DNA of 64,000 nucleotides, taken from NCBI RefSeq assembly GCF_036884845.1, contig NZ_CP145732.1:5766001-5830000 (forward strand). The letters are read 5' to 3'. The stretch is from Pseudomonas sp. MAG733B. GTDB taxonomy: Bacteria > Pseudomonadota > Gammaproteobacteria > Pseudomonadales > Pseudomonadaceae. A program made the position numbers and the translations under genes. Below the pieces are notes generated by a model. The model searched no databases. It saw only the letters and a list, made by a program, of their open reading frames with translations, and was not told the DNA's origin. Each line of letters begins with the position of its first letter. Positions within the stretch are counted from its first letter, which is position 1. Below, piece by piece: positions 16,906 to 26,093 of this stretch.

Positions 16906-17928
16906 ATGAATCACAGCATCGATCAAAGCCATCGCGATCCGGACCTGTTCGGCCTGCTTTACGGTTTCAGTTTTCGCCCCGGTGAGCGCGGTCAGGAAAT
17001 CGATTCGGCCAGGGCTTTGCGCTGCTTGCAGCAACCGGAAGATGACAAGCAGTTTCTCTGGCTGCACCTGAACCTCGCCCACGCCGCGTGCGAGCGCTGG
17101 ATGAAAAGCCATCTGGAGTTGCCCGACGAATTTTTCGAAGCCTTGCACGAAGGCTCGCGCTCGACGCGCATCGAGCATGTCGATTCGGCATTGCTGGCGG
17201 TGGTCAACGATGTGGTGTTCAACCTCAGCAGCATGGTCTCGTCGGATGTCTCGACGCTGTGGGTCTGTGCCGGCAGTCGGTTGATCATCAGCGCGCGCCT
17301 GCAACCGCTGCACTCGGTGGACAAGTTGCGTTCTTCGGTGAAGGCTGGCGAATGCTTTCGTTCGCCGCTGGAATTGCTGGTGCATTTGCTGCGCGATCAG
17401 GGCGAAGTGCTGACGCAGATCGTGCGCAAGACCAGCCTCAGCGTGGATCAGATCGAAGATGAATTGCTCTCTTCGCGCCTGTCGACCAACCGCGCCGAGT
17501 TGGGCGCCAACCGCCGGGTGTTGGTGCGCCTGCAACGCTTGCTCGCGCTGGAGCCGGGTTCGTTGCTACGACTGCTCAATCGCCCTCCGCCGTGGTTGCA
17601 AAAGGAAGACGTCAAGGAGCTGCGCAAATCCACCGAGGAGTTCGCGCTGATCATCAACGACCTGACGGCGCTCGGTGAACGGATCAAGCTGTTGCAGGAA
17701 GAAATCGCCGCCAACCTCAACGAACAGAGCAACCGCACGTTGTTCACCCTGACCGTGGTGACGGTGCTGGCATTGCCGATCAACATCATCGCCGGTTTTT
17801 TTGGCATGAACGTGGGCGGGGTGCCGCTTTCCCAGGATCCGGAAGGGTTCTGGATTCTGGTGGCGCTGGTCGCGACGTTTACCGTGATTGCCGGGCGCTG
17901 GGCGTTTCGCAAGCGGCAGGATTATTAA
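16906..17928 (+). CDS. zntB: CorA-family zinc transporter
   Basis: This 340-residue inner-membrane protein belongs to the CorA/ZntB family. A large cytoplasmic domain comes first (FLWLHLNLAHAACERWM). Two C-terminal membrane segments follow, TLFTLTVVTVLALPINIIAG and FWILVALVATFTVIAG. The loop between them carries GMNVGG, the variant of the CorA GMN motif found in ZntB, which moves zinc. The ATG at 16906 is preferred to a TTG four codons earlier; neither has a strong ribosome binding site. Confidence 0.88.
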   Translation: MNHSIDQSHRDPDLFGLLYGFSFRPGERGQEIDSARALRCLQQPEDDKQFLWLHLNLAHAACERWMKSHLELPDEFFEALHEGSRSTRIEHVDSALLAVVNDVVFNLSSMVSSDVSTLWVCAGSRLIISARLQPLHSVDKLRSSVKAGECFRSPLELLVHLLRDQGEVLTQIVRKTSLSVDQIEDELLSSRLSTNRAELGANRRVLVRLQRLLALEPGSLLRLLNRPPPWLQKEDVKELRKSTEEFALIINDLTALGERIKLLQEEIAANLNEQSNRTLFTLTVVTVLALPINIIAGFFGMNVGGVPLSQDPEGFWILVALVATFTVIAGRWAFRKRQDY

Positions 17929-18012
17929 GATCAAAAGATCGCAGCCTTCGGCAGCTCCTACATTTGAAATGCGACTTCCTGTAGGAGCTGCCGAAGGCTG
18001 CGATCTTTTGAT
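17929..18012. repeat. REPIN (inverted REP pair)
   Basis: GATCGCAGCCTTCGGCAGCT is mirrored by AGCTGCCGAAGGCTGCGATC. It starts directly after the zntB stop codon. Confidence 0.9.
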
Positions 18013-18130
18013 GTTGCATTTACAGATCAACGGCTCAACAAAACCCCGAACCCCTGACTTGGGGCAGTCTCTCTGTAACATTTAGCAATGATCATGAACG
18101 ACACTCCTTCCCTCCTCAGGAATGTCTGGT

Positions 18131-19747
18131 ATGGCTACCCCCACTTTCACCGCTGCTCCGGCGCCCGCCAGTAGTAGCGCCAAGCCGCAATTCGATAAAA
18201 AACCCGGCCTGATTACCGTCGTGGTGTTCGTTGCCGTGCTGGCCATCGGGTTGCTGTTTACCGCGTATAGCCTGATGCACGACATGAACGAACTCGGCAC
18301 GGTGGTGACCACCTGGACGCCGTTTCTGCTGCTGGGTGTGGCGTTGTTGATCGCCTTGGGCTTTGAGTTCGTCAACGGTTTTCACGACACCGCCAACGCC
18401 GTAGCCACAGTAATCTACACCCACTCGCTGCCACCGAATTTCGCGGTGGTCTGGTCCGGGTTCTTCAACTTCCTTGGGGTGCTGCTGTCCAGCGGCGCGG
18501 TGGCATTCGGCATCATCGCGCTGCTGCCGGTGGAGCTGATCCTGCAAGTCGGTTCATCCGCCGGTTTCGCGATGATCTTCGCCCTGCTGATCGCCGCGAT
18601 CCTGTGGAACCTTGGCACCTGGTGGCTGGGGCTGCCGGCATCTTCGTCGCACACATTGATCGGTTCGATCATCGGTGTCGGCGTGGCCAACGCATTGATG
18701 CACGGCCGCGACGGCACCAGCGGTGTGGACTGGGCGCAGGCCACCAAGATAGGTTACGCACTGCTGCTTTCGCCGCTGGTGGGTTTCGGATGCGCCGCGC
18801 TGTTGCTGCTGGCCCTGCGCGCGTTCGTGAAGAACCGTGCGCTGTACAAGGAACCGAAAGGCAACACTCCGCCGCCGTGGTGGATTCGCGGTCTGTTGAT
18901 CCTGACCTGCACCGGCGTGTCGTTTGCCCATGGTTCCAACGACGGCCAGAAAGGCATGGGCCTGATCATGTTGATCCTGGTCGGCACGTTGCCGATGGCG
19001 TATGCGCTTAACCGCACCATGCCCGCGGATCAGGCGTTGCAGTTCGCCGCCGTGGCCGAAGTCACCCAGCAAGCGCTGGTCAAAGCCGCGCCGCAACCGG
19101 CCCCGGCCGATCCACGTCCGATCCTGTCCGAATACGTGCGCAGCAAGGAAGCGACGCCGCAACTGGTGCCGGCACTGGCCGCGCTGACCGGCAGTATCGG
19201 TGCCGAGGTAAAAGGTTATGGATCGCTGTCGAAAGTCCCGGCGGAAGCCGTGGGCAACGTGCGTAACGACATGTACCTGACCAGCGAAACCATTCGCCTG
19301 ATGGACAAGAACAAGGTCGGGAATTTCGACGCCGACACCAACAGCAAGCTGCAACTGTTCAAGCAGCAGATCGACAACTCCACGCGGTTCATTCCGCTGT
19401 GGGTGAAGATCGCGGTGGCGATTGCGTTGGGGCTGGGCACCATGGTCGGCTGGAAGCGCATTGTGGTGACGGTCGGCGAGAAGATCGGCAAGACTCACCT
19501 GACCTATGCGCAAGGTGCCTCGGCGGAAACCGTGGCCATGCTGACCATCGGCGCTGCGGACATGTTCGGGTTACCGGTGTCGACCACGCACGTGCTGTCA
19601 TCAGGCGTGGCCGGGACCATGGTCGCCAATGGTGGCGGCTTGCAGATGAAGACTATCCGCAATCTGCTGATGGCCTGGGTGCTGACCTTGCCGGCGGCGA
19701 TTTTGTTGTCGGGCGGTTTGTATTGGTTGTTTACCCAAATCTTCTGA
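18131..19747 (+). CDS. PiT-family inorganic phosphate transporter
   Basis: This inner-membrane carrier of 538 residues imports metal-phosphate with protons or sodium. The two family signatures are seen: FEFVNGFHDTANAVATVIYT in the first half and GVSFAHGSNDGQKGMGLIML in the second, each near the start of a repeat of membrane segments. A cytoplasmic loop of about 130 residues separates late segments. The ATG at 18131 has AGGA ten bases upstream, while the ATG at 18122 has only one base of spacing, so the later start is preferred. Confidence 0.92.
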   Translation: MATPTFTAAPAPASSSAKPQFDKKPGLITVVVFVAVLAIGLLFTAYSLMHDMNELGTVVTTWTPFLLLGVALLIALGFEFVNGFHDTANAVATVIYTHSLPPNFAVVWSGFFNFLGVLLSSGAVAFGIIALLPVELILQVGSSAGFAMIFALLIAAILWNLGTWWLGLPASSSHTLIGSIIGVGVANALMHGRDGTSGVDWAQATKIGYALLLSPLVGFGCAALLLLALRAFVKNRALYKEPKGNTPPPWWIRGLLILTCTGVSFAHGSNDGQKGMGLIMLILVGTLPMAYALNRTMPADQALQFAAVAEVTQQALVKAAPQPAPADPRPILSEYVRSKEATPQLVPALAALTGSIGAEVKGYGSLSKVPAEAVGNVRNDMYLTSETIRLMDKNKVGNFDADTNSKLQLFKQQIDNSTRFIPLWVKIAVAIALGLGTMVGWKRIVVTVGEKIGKTHLTYAQGASAETVAMLTIGAADMFGLPVSTTHVLSSGVAGTMVANGGGLQMKTIRNLLMAWVLTLPAAILLSGGLYWLFTQIF

Positions 19748-19760
19748 CGCTACGCGGACT

Positions 19761-19853
19761 CTGTAGGAGCAAGGCTTGCCCCGCGATCGAGGCGTCGCGG
19801 TTTAACAAAAGCACCGCGTCATCGTTCATCGCGGGCAAGTCTTGCTCCTACAG
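19761..19853. repeat. REPIN (inverted REP pair)
   Basis: TGTAGGAGCAAGGCTTGCCC is mirrored by GGGCAAGTCTTGCTCCTACA. The stop codon of the leftward LysR gene lies inside the right copy. Confidence 0.9.
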
Positions 19854-20750
19854 GTTGTTAGCCGATCGAATGACGTCCCCCAACCAATCCATGAACGCCC
19901 TCACCCGCAACGGTAAATGCCGTTGCCGGGCATAAAGCAGCGACACTTCCATGGACGGCGCGTTGAACTGCGGCAACACCTCTACCAGTTCACCGCTGAT
20001 CAAATGTCTGTGCATGCCCATTCGCGGCGCCTGGATCACACCGAACCCACCCAGGCACGCCGACTCATAGGCGTCGGTGCTGTTGACCGTGATGCTGCCG
20101 GCCATCGGCAGCCGCTGCACCTTGCCGTCGACCTCATACACAAACCCTTCGGAGCGTGCGCCCAGCACGCCGACGTAATGCACCAGCCGATGCTGCGCCA
20201 GATCCTCCAACTGCTGCGGCACGCCATATCGCTGCACATAGCCGGGGCTGACGCAGTTGACCATGGCGAAGTCGCACAGATGCCGCGCGACCACCGATTG
20301 ATCGGGCTGCGCACCCACCCGCACCACGCAATCAAAGCCTTCACTGAGCAAGTCCACGCGGCGGTCGGTGCTGCTGATTTCCAGCTCCAACAGCGGATGA
20401 CGCAGCATGAATTCCGGCAGGCGAGGCATCACCACACGGCGGGCCAGGATGTTCGGCATGTCGACGCGAATTCGCCCCACCAACGTGGCTTCGTCCTGGC
20501 GAAACAGGCCTTCGATTTCGTCCATGTGCGACAGCAAATCCTTGCTGCGTTCGTACAGCACCAGGCCGTCCTGAGTCGCTTGAACCTTGCGCGTGGTGCG
20601 CTGCAACAGACGCGTGCCGAGCAACGCCTCCAGCGCCTGCACATGCTCGGACACCGTGGACCGGGGTAGACCCAGACTCTCCCCCGCCAAGGTAAAACTC
20701 GACATCTCGCTGACCCGGACGAAGGTGCGCAGCAATTCCAGTTTGTTCAT
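19848..20750 (-). CDS. LysR-type regulator
   Basis: This 300-residue protein has an N-terminal winged helix (LELLRTFVRVSEMSSFTLAG, LGLPRSTVSEHVQALEALLG, RLLQRTTRKV), then the LysR effector domain. It is of the CrgA-like subgroup that often controls oxidoreductases. The start at 20750 has AAGGG upstream. It is divergent from the SDR gene at 20872, a probable target. The stop codon is supplied by a REP sequence. Confidence 0.9.
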   Translation of the reverse strand: MNKLELLRTFVRVSEMSSFTLAGESLGLPRSTVSEHVQALEALLGTRLLQRTTRKVQATQDGLVLYERSKDLLSHMDEIEGLFRQDEATLVGRIRVDMPNILARRVVMPRLPEFMLRHPLLELEISSTDRRVDLLSEGFDCVVRVGAQPDQSVVARHLCDFAMVNCVSPGYVQRYGVPQQLEDLAQHRLVHYVGVLGARSEGFVYEVDGKVQRLPMAGSITVNSTDAYESACLGGFGVIQAPRMGMHRHLISGELVEVLPQFNAPSMEVSLLYARQRHLPLRVRAFMDWLGDVIRSANNL

Positions 20751-20871
20751 GGGCCTGACCCTTATTGTTCGGCTCAACCGACCAGTGATTCCGGTTTAGC
20801 CATGTTTATCACCCTGTAGCGGATAAATAAACTTCCTCCCATCCACTGCCCACTGCACTTGAGGAAGCCCC

Positions 20872-21630
20872 ATGAACCGTAAAATCGCACTGATCACCGG
20901 CGCCAGCCGCGGCCTCGGCAAGAACACCGCGCTGCATCTGGCCGCCCAAGGCGTCGACATCATCGGCACCTACAACAGCAGCGCTGATGAAGCGCAGGCA
21001 CTGGTCGCCGAAATTGAAAGCCTCGGCGGTCGCGCCACCCTGCTGCAACTCGATGTTGGGCAGAGTGAGCAATTCGCCGCGTTTGCCATCAAGGTCGACC
21101 AAGTGCTGCGCACACATTTCGACCAAGAACGCTTCGATTTTCTGGTGAACAACGCGGGGATCGGCCTGCACGCGAACTTCGTCGACACCACGGTCGAGCA
21201 GTTCGACTTGATGGTGAACATCCATTTCAAAGGTCCGTTTTTCCTCACCCAAACACTGCTGCCACTGCTCATTGACGGCGGACGCATCATCAACATTTCC
21301 AGTGGTCTGGCACGGTTCAGCCTGCCGGGCTACGGCACCTATGCGGCGATGAAAGGCGCAATGGAAGTGCTGACGCGCTATCAGGCCAGGGAACTGGGCG
21401 CGCGGCAGATTTCGGTCAACACCCTGGCACCGGGTGCGATCGAGACCGACTTCAGTGGCGGCGCGGTGCGTGACAACGCTGAGGTGAACAAGATGGTGGC
21501 GGGCAATACCGCGCTGGGCCGCGCCGGTGTGCCGGATGATATTGGCGCGGCGATTGCACTGCTGCTGGCGCCGGGAAGCCAGTGGATCAACGGGCAGCGG
21601 ATCGAGGCGTCGGGTGGGATGTTTTTGTAA
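20872..21630 (+). CDS. SDR-family oxidoreductase
   Basis: This 252-residue short-chain dehydrogenase/reductase shows the NAD(P) motif TGASRGLG near residue 9, NNAG, an active-site serine in NISSG, and YAAMK with catalytic Tyr and Lys. The C-terminal SQWINGQRIEASGGMFL is typical. The substrate cannot be told from the sequence. The divergent LysR gene 121 bases away is the likely regulator. Confidence 0.92.
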   Translation: MNRKIALITGASRGLGKNTALHLAAQGVDIIGTYNSSADEAQALVAEIESLGGRATLLQLDVGQSEQFAAFAIKVDQVLRTHFDQERFDFLVNNAGIGLHANFVDTTVEQFDLMVNIHFKGPFFLTQTLLPLLIDGGRIINISSGLARFSLPGYGTYAAMKGAMEVLTRYQARELGARQISVNTLAPGAIETDFSGGAVRDNAEVNKMVAGNTALGRAGVPDDIGAAIALLLAPGSQWINGQRIEASGGMFL

Positions 21631-21655
21631 GTCGCTGCCAAGTCAGCACAAAACC

Positions 21656-21750
21656 TGTGGCGAGGGAGCTTGCTCCCGCTCGGTTGCGAAGCAGCCGTAA
21701 AGTACCGGGGACCGCTTCGCGCTCCAGCGGGAGCAAGCTCCCTCGCCGCA
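21656..21750. repeat. REPIN (inverted REP pair)
   Basis: TGTGGCGAGGGAGCTTGCTC is mirrored by GAGCAAGCTCCCTCGCCGCA. It is of the same type as the elements at 7275 and 9071. Confidence 0.9.
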
Positions 21751-21752
21751 AT

Positions 21753-22187
21753 TCAGCAAACCACCCGGGTCATCAGCACTCGCTCCCGCACCACGTCATA
21801 CACCCAGTGATAAACGTAGGTGTACGGCAGGAAAAACAGCAGCACGCCGATATCCAGCAGGAACGCCTGCCACAGACTGACGTTCAACCACCACGCAATC
21901 AACGGCACGCCCAGGGCAACCAGTCCGCCTTCGAACAACAGCGCGTGCACCACGCGGACCCAGGCGTTGTGTGCAATGGCCAAGCGTTTGAGCACCCGGT
22001 CGAACAACCCGTTGAAGACTACGTTCCAGGCCAGCGCCAGTACCGCAATGACCATGGTGACGACGCCCATTTCCAGCATCGGTTTGTCCATGATCCAGGC
22101 CAGCAACGGCGTACAGATCAGAATGGCCAGCAATTCGAAACCGATGGCCTGGAAGATACGTTCAGTGATGGATTTGTTGGCGCTCAT
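21753..22187 (-). CDS. PACE-family multidrug efflux protein
   Basis: This 144-residue inner-membrane protein has four membrane segments arranged as two related pairs, with FELLAILICTPLLAWIMDKP in the first and DIGVLLFFLPYTYVYHWVYD in the last. This is the chlorhexidine-efflux (AceI-like, PACE) pattern. The start at 22187 (MSANKSITERIFQ) has AGGGAG eight bases upstream. A LysR gene is divergent and is the likely regulator, as is usual for this family. Confidence 0.9.
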   Translation of the reverse strand: MSANKSITERIFQAIGFELLAILICTPLLAWIMDKPMLEMGVVTMVIAVLALAWNVVFNGLFDRVLKRLAIAHNAWVRVVHALLFEGGLVALGVPLIAWWLNVSLWQAFLLDIGVLLFFLPYTYVYHWVYDVVRERVLMTRVVC

Positions 22188-22276
22188 GGCCTGACTCCCT
22201 GAGTGACTGTGGTTGCCATGATCTGTCATCGCACCGATACTTCATAACCAATAACCATCGATCAAGGCGATAGTTC

Positions 22277-23131
22277 ATGGCCTCTCATGAAGTGCTGCTG
22301 GCGTTTGTCGAAGCCGCTACCCAAGGTTCGTTTTCCGCTGCGGCGCGCAAGTTGGGCCGTAGTCAGTCGACCATCAGCGCGGCGGTGGCCAGCCTGGAAA
22401 TCGACCTGAACCTGACGCTGTTCGACCGCAGCAGCCGCAAACCCGGCCTGACCCCGGCCGGGCATGTGGTGCTGCAACGGGCCGAAGAGATTCTCGCGGC
22501 CACCAGCCGTCTGGAAATGACCGCCAGCCAACTGTCGCAAGGGGTTGAGGCGAAGCTCACCGTGGCGCTTTCCGACACCTATCAGTCCGACCGTTTCGAA
22601 GCGTCACTCAGTGCGTTCGAACAGCGTTATCCGGACCTCGAACTCGAATGCCTGATCGCCGAATGCGACGATCTGGTGGCGCTGGTGCAAAGCGGTCGGG
22701 CGCAGATTGCCTTTGCCGAAATGCAGGACAGCTATCCGCCGGACCTGGTCAATTCGACGGTGGACGAACGCACGGAAATCGCGCTGTTCGTGTCGCCCGA
22801 ACATCCGTTGGCCACGTTGAAACACATCGATAAGGACGTGCTGCAACAACACCGCGAATTGCGCCTGGCAACCATCGTCAATCCGTATGAGAGCCGGGCG
22901 AAGGGCCGCGTCTGGTCGGCGCCGAGTTATTTGATGCTGCTGGAAATGGCCCAGGGCGGTTTTGGCTGGGCGCCGTTGCCGCGCTGGCTGGTGGCGCGTT
23001 TTGGTCCGGGCACTTTGCAGGAGCTTCAAGTACGCGGCTGGCCGAAAACGGTGTCGGTGGATGCGCTGTGGTCGAGGCAGAATCCGCCGGGGCCGGCGGG
23101 GAGTTGGTTGTTGGGGAAGATGCTGGAATAG
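22277..23131 (+). CDS. LysR-type regulator beside the PACE gene
   Basis: This 284-residue protein has an N-terminal winged helix (LLAFVEAATQGSFSAAARKL, GRSQSTISAAVASLEIDLN) and the LysR effector domain. It is divergent from the PACE efflux gene with 89 bases between the start codons and probably activates it. The trigger is unknown. Confidence 0.9.
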   Translation: MASHEVLLAFVEAATQGSFSAAARKLGRSQSTISAAVASLEIDLNLTLFDRSSRKPGLTPAGHVVLQRAEEILAATSRLEMTASQLSQGVEAKLTVALSDTYQSDRFEASLSAFEQRYPDLELECLIAECDDLVALVQSGRAQIAFAEMQDSYPPDLVNSTVDERTEIALFVSPEHPLATLKHIDKDVLQQHRELRLATIVNPYESRAKGRVWSAPSYLMLLEMAQGGFGWAPLPRWLVARFGPGTLQELQVRGWPKTVSVDALWSRQNPPGPAGSWLLGKMLE

Positions 23132-23148
23132 TGGTGAAGCTACTGGCC

Positions 23149-23246
23149 TCATCGCGGGCAAGCCCGCTCCCACAGAGAATTGTGTAGGTCGCAAACATTG
23201 GGTTCACCACCGACCACTGTGGGAGCCAGCCTGCTGGCGATGAGGC
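23149..23246. repeat. REPIN with dissimilar halves
   Basis: TCATCGCGGGCAAGCCCGCT is paired with CAGCCTGCTGGCGATGA. The two halves belong to slightly different REP variants. Confidence 0.75.
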
Positions 23247-23260
23247 CAGCAAAAATCACA

Positions 23261-24496
23261 CTACTCCAACGCCTTGAGCCGCCCCTCAATAAACCGCCGC
23301 TCCGGCTCTTGCTGCGTCAACTCCAGCGCCCGCTCATAGGCCGCCCGCGCCTGCTCCACCCGCCCCAACTGCCGACAAAACTCCGCCCTAGCCGAATGCG
23401 CCAAGTGGTAATCCAGCAGTTCACCGCGCTGCAAAATCGCCTCGACCAAGATCAGCCCCGCCAACGCTCCATCCCGTTTGGAAATCGCCGCCGCGCGGTT
23501 CAACTCGATCACCGGCGAAGGCACTGCCCGCAGCAGCACGTCATACAGCCCGACGATCTGTTCCCAATCGGTTTCCTCCACCGACGGCGCTTCAGCATGC
23601 ACCGCCGCAATCGCCGCTTGCAGGCAATACGGACCGAAGCGACGGCTGCTCAGCGCCCGCTCCACGAGCATGCAACCTTCGGCAATCATTTCGCGGTCCC
23701 ACAGCATTCGGTCCTGCTCATCGAGCAAAATCAACTCGCCGTTGGCGGAGGTTCGAGCTACGCGTCGCGACTCGTGCAACAGCATCATTGCCAGCAAGCC
23801 CATGACTTCCGGTTCCGGCAGCAACTCCATCAATAATCGACCGAGGCGAATCGCTTCGCGGGTCAGATCCTCGCGGGTCACTTGCGCACCGATTGACGCC
23901 GAATACCCTTCGTTGAACACCAGGTAAATCACTCGCAAAACGCTGTCGAGGCGCTCGGGCAATTCCGCCAGCGACGGCACTTGATAGGGGATTTTTGCAT
24001 CGCGGATTTTGGCTTTGGCACGCACGATGCGCTGGGCGATGGTGGCCGGCGCCGAGAGAAAGGCCCGGGCGATTTCTTCCGTGGTCAGGTCGCAGACTTC
24101 GCGCAACGTCAACGGCACTTGAGCGTCCGCCGCCAATGCCGGGTGACAGCAGGTGAAGATCAGGCGCAAGCGGTCGTCTTCCACGTCTTCGTCACTCCAG
24201 TCGGCTTGCTCCAGCGCCTCCAGTTGCGCGATCAACAGCGGTCGCGAAGCGGCGAAACGGGCGCGTCGGCGCAACACGTCGATGGCTTTGAAACGCCCGG
24301 TGGACACCAGCCAGGTACGCGGATTGTCCGGCACGCCGTCCTGCTGCCAGCGCTCGACGGCGACGAAGAACGCCTCGTGCAGGGCTTCTTCGGCGAGGTC
24401 AAAATCGCCGAGCAAGCGGATCAATGTCGCGAGGATGCGCCGCGAATCCTCGCGATAGACCTGCTCGACCCGCGCCTTGACCGCCGCAGCCACCAT
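23261..24496 (-). CDS. ECF sigma factor of the ECF42 type
   Basis: This protein of 411 residues is twice the length of a normal ECF sigma factor. Sigma regions 2 and 4 lie in the first 190 residues (LLGDFDLAEEALHEAFFVAV, LTLREVCDLTTEEIARAFL). A long C-terminal extension with TPR-like sequence follows (RAEFCRQLGRVEQARAAYER). This architecture and the DGPF (YCII) gene upstream are hallmarks of ECF42, a group lacking a classic anti-sigma factor, where the extension controls activity. The start follows the YCII stop with no gap (TGAGTGATG), so translation is coupled. Confidence 0.9.
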   Translation of the reverse strand: MVAAAVKARVEQVYREDSRRILATLIRLLGDFDLAEEALHEAFFVAVERWQQDGVPDNPRTWLVSTGRFKAIDVLRRRARFAASRPLLIAQLEALEQADWSDEDVEDDRLRLIFTCCHPALAADAQVPLTLREVCDLTTEEIARAFLSAPATIAQRIVRAKAKIRDAKIPYQVPSLAELPERLDSVLRVIYLVFNEGYSASIGAQVTREDLTREAIRLGRLLMELLPEPEVMGLLAMMLLHESRRVARTSANGELILLDEQDRMLWDREMIAEGCMLVERALSSRRFGPYCLQAAIAAVHAEAPSVEETDWEQIVGLYDVLLRAVPSPVIELNRAAAISKRDGALAGLILVEAILQRGELLDYHLAHSARAEFCRQLGRVEQARAAYERALELTQQEPERRFIEGRLKALE

Positions 24497-24499
24497 CAC

Positions 24500-24844
24500 T
24501 CAGGGATTCAACTGGCGCACGGGGCGCACTTCAACGCTGCCGACCCGGGCCGCCGGAATGTTCCCGGCGACCTGAATGGCTTCGTTGAGGTCCTTGGCAT
24601 CGATCAGGTAAAACCCGGCCAACTGCTCCTTGGTCTCGGCGAACGGGCCATCGGTGATCGACATTTTGCCGTTGCGCATGCGCACGGTGGTGGCGGTCTG
24701 CACCGACTCAAGCGCCTCGGCGGCGACCATGCGGCCACTGCCCTGGATCGACTCGGCATAAGCCATGCACTCAGAGTCGTGCGGGCTCTCCGGCAGCGAA
24801 TGCAGCAGGTGCTCATCGCTGTAGACCAGGCATAAATACTTCAT
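24500..24844 (-). CDS. YCII/DGPF-domain protein
   Basis: This 114-residue protein starts MKYLCLVYSDEH and contains GRMVAAEALESVQTATTVRM and KMSITDGPFAETKEQLAGFY, with the DGPF motif. AAGGAG lies upstream of the ATG. These proteins are the usual partners and targets of ECF42 sigma factors. Their biochemical role is unknown. It sits between the SnoaL-like gene and the sigma gene in one probable operon. Confidence 0.92.
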   Translation of the reverse strand: MKYLCLVYSDEHLLHSLPESPHDSECMAYAESIQGSGRMVAAEALESVQTATTVRMRNGKMSITDGPFAETKEQLAGFYLIDAKDLNEAIQVAGNIPAARVGSVEVRPVRQLNP

Positions 24845-24916
24845 CACGCTCTCCTTAACGAACGGATCAACTATGGCCGCGAATCGGCACTTTGGCGCTG
24901 CTTTCGCTAAAAAATC

Positions 24917-25342
24917 TCAGGGCTTGAGATCGAACAGCGTCGCGCCGGTCTGCATGTCGAACGGTGCCGACCAGTGTTCGTGGACGATCTGCCACAACCC
25001 CGCTTCCTGCCGATAGCACTGCGAGACACGCATCCAGCAGGCCTGGGTTTCGCCCTTGTCGTTGGTGCCGCCGCAATGCGCCAGCCAATGCGCGAAAGCG
25101 ATTTCCTGGGACGGTTCAATGGTGATTTCGTTGAATTCGAAAATGTGCGGGCCAGGGCACATCTGCATGCATTCCTGCCAATGCGCGCGGTAGGCAGGCT
25201 TGCCCTTGAATTGCAAAGCCTTGACCGCGTCGAAGGAGACGATGTCATCGGCATACAGCGCCATGACTTTCTCAATGTCCTTGGCCATGACGGCCTGGCG
25301 ATAGTTTTCGATCAGGTTCTGGATCTGGGTTTGCGAGTTCAT
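24917..25342 (-). CDS. SnoaL-like (NTF2-fold) protein
   Basis: This 141-residue protein has the NTF2-like fold pattern: LIENYRQAVMAKDIEKVMAL, YADDIVSFDAVKALQFKG, CWMRVSQCYRQEAGLWQIVH, EHWSAPF. Members act as small enzymes or ligand-binding proteins; the substrate is not known. A good match to the ECF42 promoter lies in front, and the DGPF and sigma genes follow, so it probably heads the operon. Confidence 0.88.
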   Translation of the reverse strand: MNSQTQIQNLIENYRQAVMAKDIEKVMALYADDIVSFDAVKALQFKGKPAYRAHWQECMQMCPGPHIFEFNEITIEPSQEIAFAHWLAHCGGTNDKGETQACWMRVSQCYRQEAGLWQIVHEHWSAPFDMQTGATLFDLKP

Positions 25343-25378
25343 GGTGGTTCTCCGTGGTTTTTATTGGAAGACACCCTT

Positions 25379-25406
25379 AGTCGTCTGGCGATCCGGCGAA
25401 TCGACA
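25379..25406 (-). promoter_or_regulatory. ECF42-type promoter
   Basis: Read leftward, TGTCGA (25401-25406) is followed after 17 bases by CGACT (25379-25383). The known ECF42 target promoter has TGTCGA at -35 and a CGA/TC type -10. Confidence 0.6.
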
Positions 25407-25483
25407 GGTGAAATAAAAATAATCCAAACGGCGAGAATCGCTAGAATCGATGGCTCTATTGATGATGGAAAAAGGACACTCCA

Positions 25484-25969
25484 GTGACAGCCCGACTCGT
25501 GCCTTACGAAAGCCTGAATGCGCTGCAGCGCCAGCAGGTCGAGGCCATCGAAGTACATCCGGACCAGATCAAGTTCTCTGGCGACATTCACGGTGCCTTG
25601 CACAGCTTGTTATCCAAGCCAGGCCCCGGGGTCAAAGGATTTGCCCTGTTGGCCGAGGACATTCCCGTGGCCTTCCTGCTGCTCAAACGCCCGCCGGCAC
25701 TGCCTGCATGGGCCGATGAACACAGCGCGACGCTGCATGCGCTGCAAGTCGATCAGCGATCTCAGGGCAAAGGCTACGGCAAGGCTTGCCTGCAAGCGCT
25801 GCCTGAGGCTGCGCGCTTGGCGTGGCCGGAAATCAAAGGGCTGGAGTTGTCGGTGGATGCGGACAATGAATCGGCGATTGGTTTGTATGCCAAGTATGGG
25901 TTTGTCGACAGTGGCGAGGCGTACAGGGGGCGGATCGGGTATGAGCGGCGGATGGGGTTGAAACTCTGA
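25484..25969 (+). CDS. GNAT acetyltransferase
   Basis: This 161-residue N-acetyltransferase starts at GTG with AAAGGA eight bases upstream. The acetyl-CoA site is seen as LQVDQRSQGKGYGKACLQAL, and the end of the fold as NESAIGLYAKYGFVDSGEAY. The acceptor is unknown. Confidence 0.88.
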   Translation: MTARLVPYESLNALQRQQVEAIEVHPDQIKFSGDIHGALHSLLSKPGPGVKGFALLAEDIPVAFLLLKRPPALPAWADEHSATLHALQVDQRSQGKGYGKACLQALPEAARLAWPEIKGLELSVDADNESAIGLYAKYGFVDSGEAYRGRIGYERRMGLKL

Positions 25970-25986
25970 AACCACCACAATCCAAA

Positions 25987-26076
25987 TGTGGGAGCGGGCT
26001 TGCTCGCGAAAGCAATATGTCAGTCAACATAGATGTTGAATTTACCGGCCTCTTCGCGAGCAAGCCCGCTCCCACA
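25987..26076. repeat. REPIN, 90-base type with conserved centre
   Basis: GTGGGAGCGGGCTTGCTCGC is mirrored by GCGAGCAAGCCCGCTCCCAC. The centre has GTCAGTCAACATAGATGTTG, shared in diverged form with the elements at 29265 and 39192. Confidence 0.92.
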
Positions 26077-26093
26077 GGTGGATGTGTGTGGAA

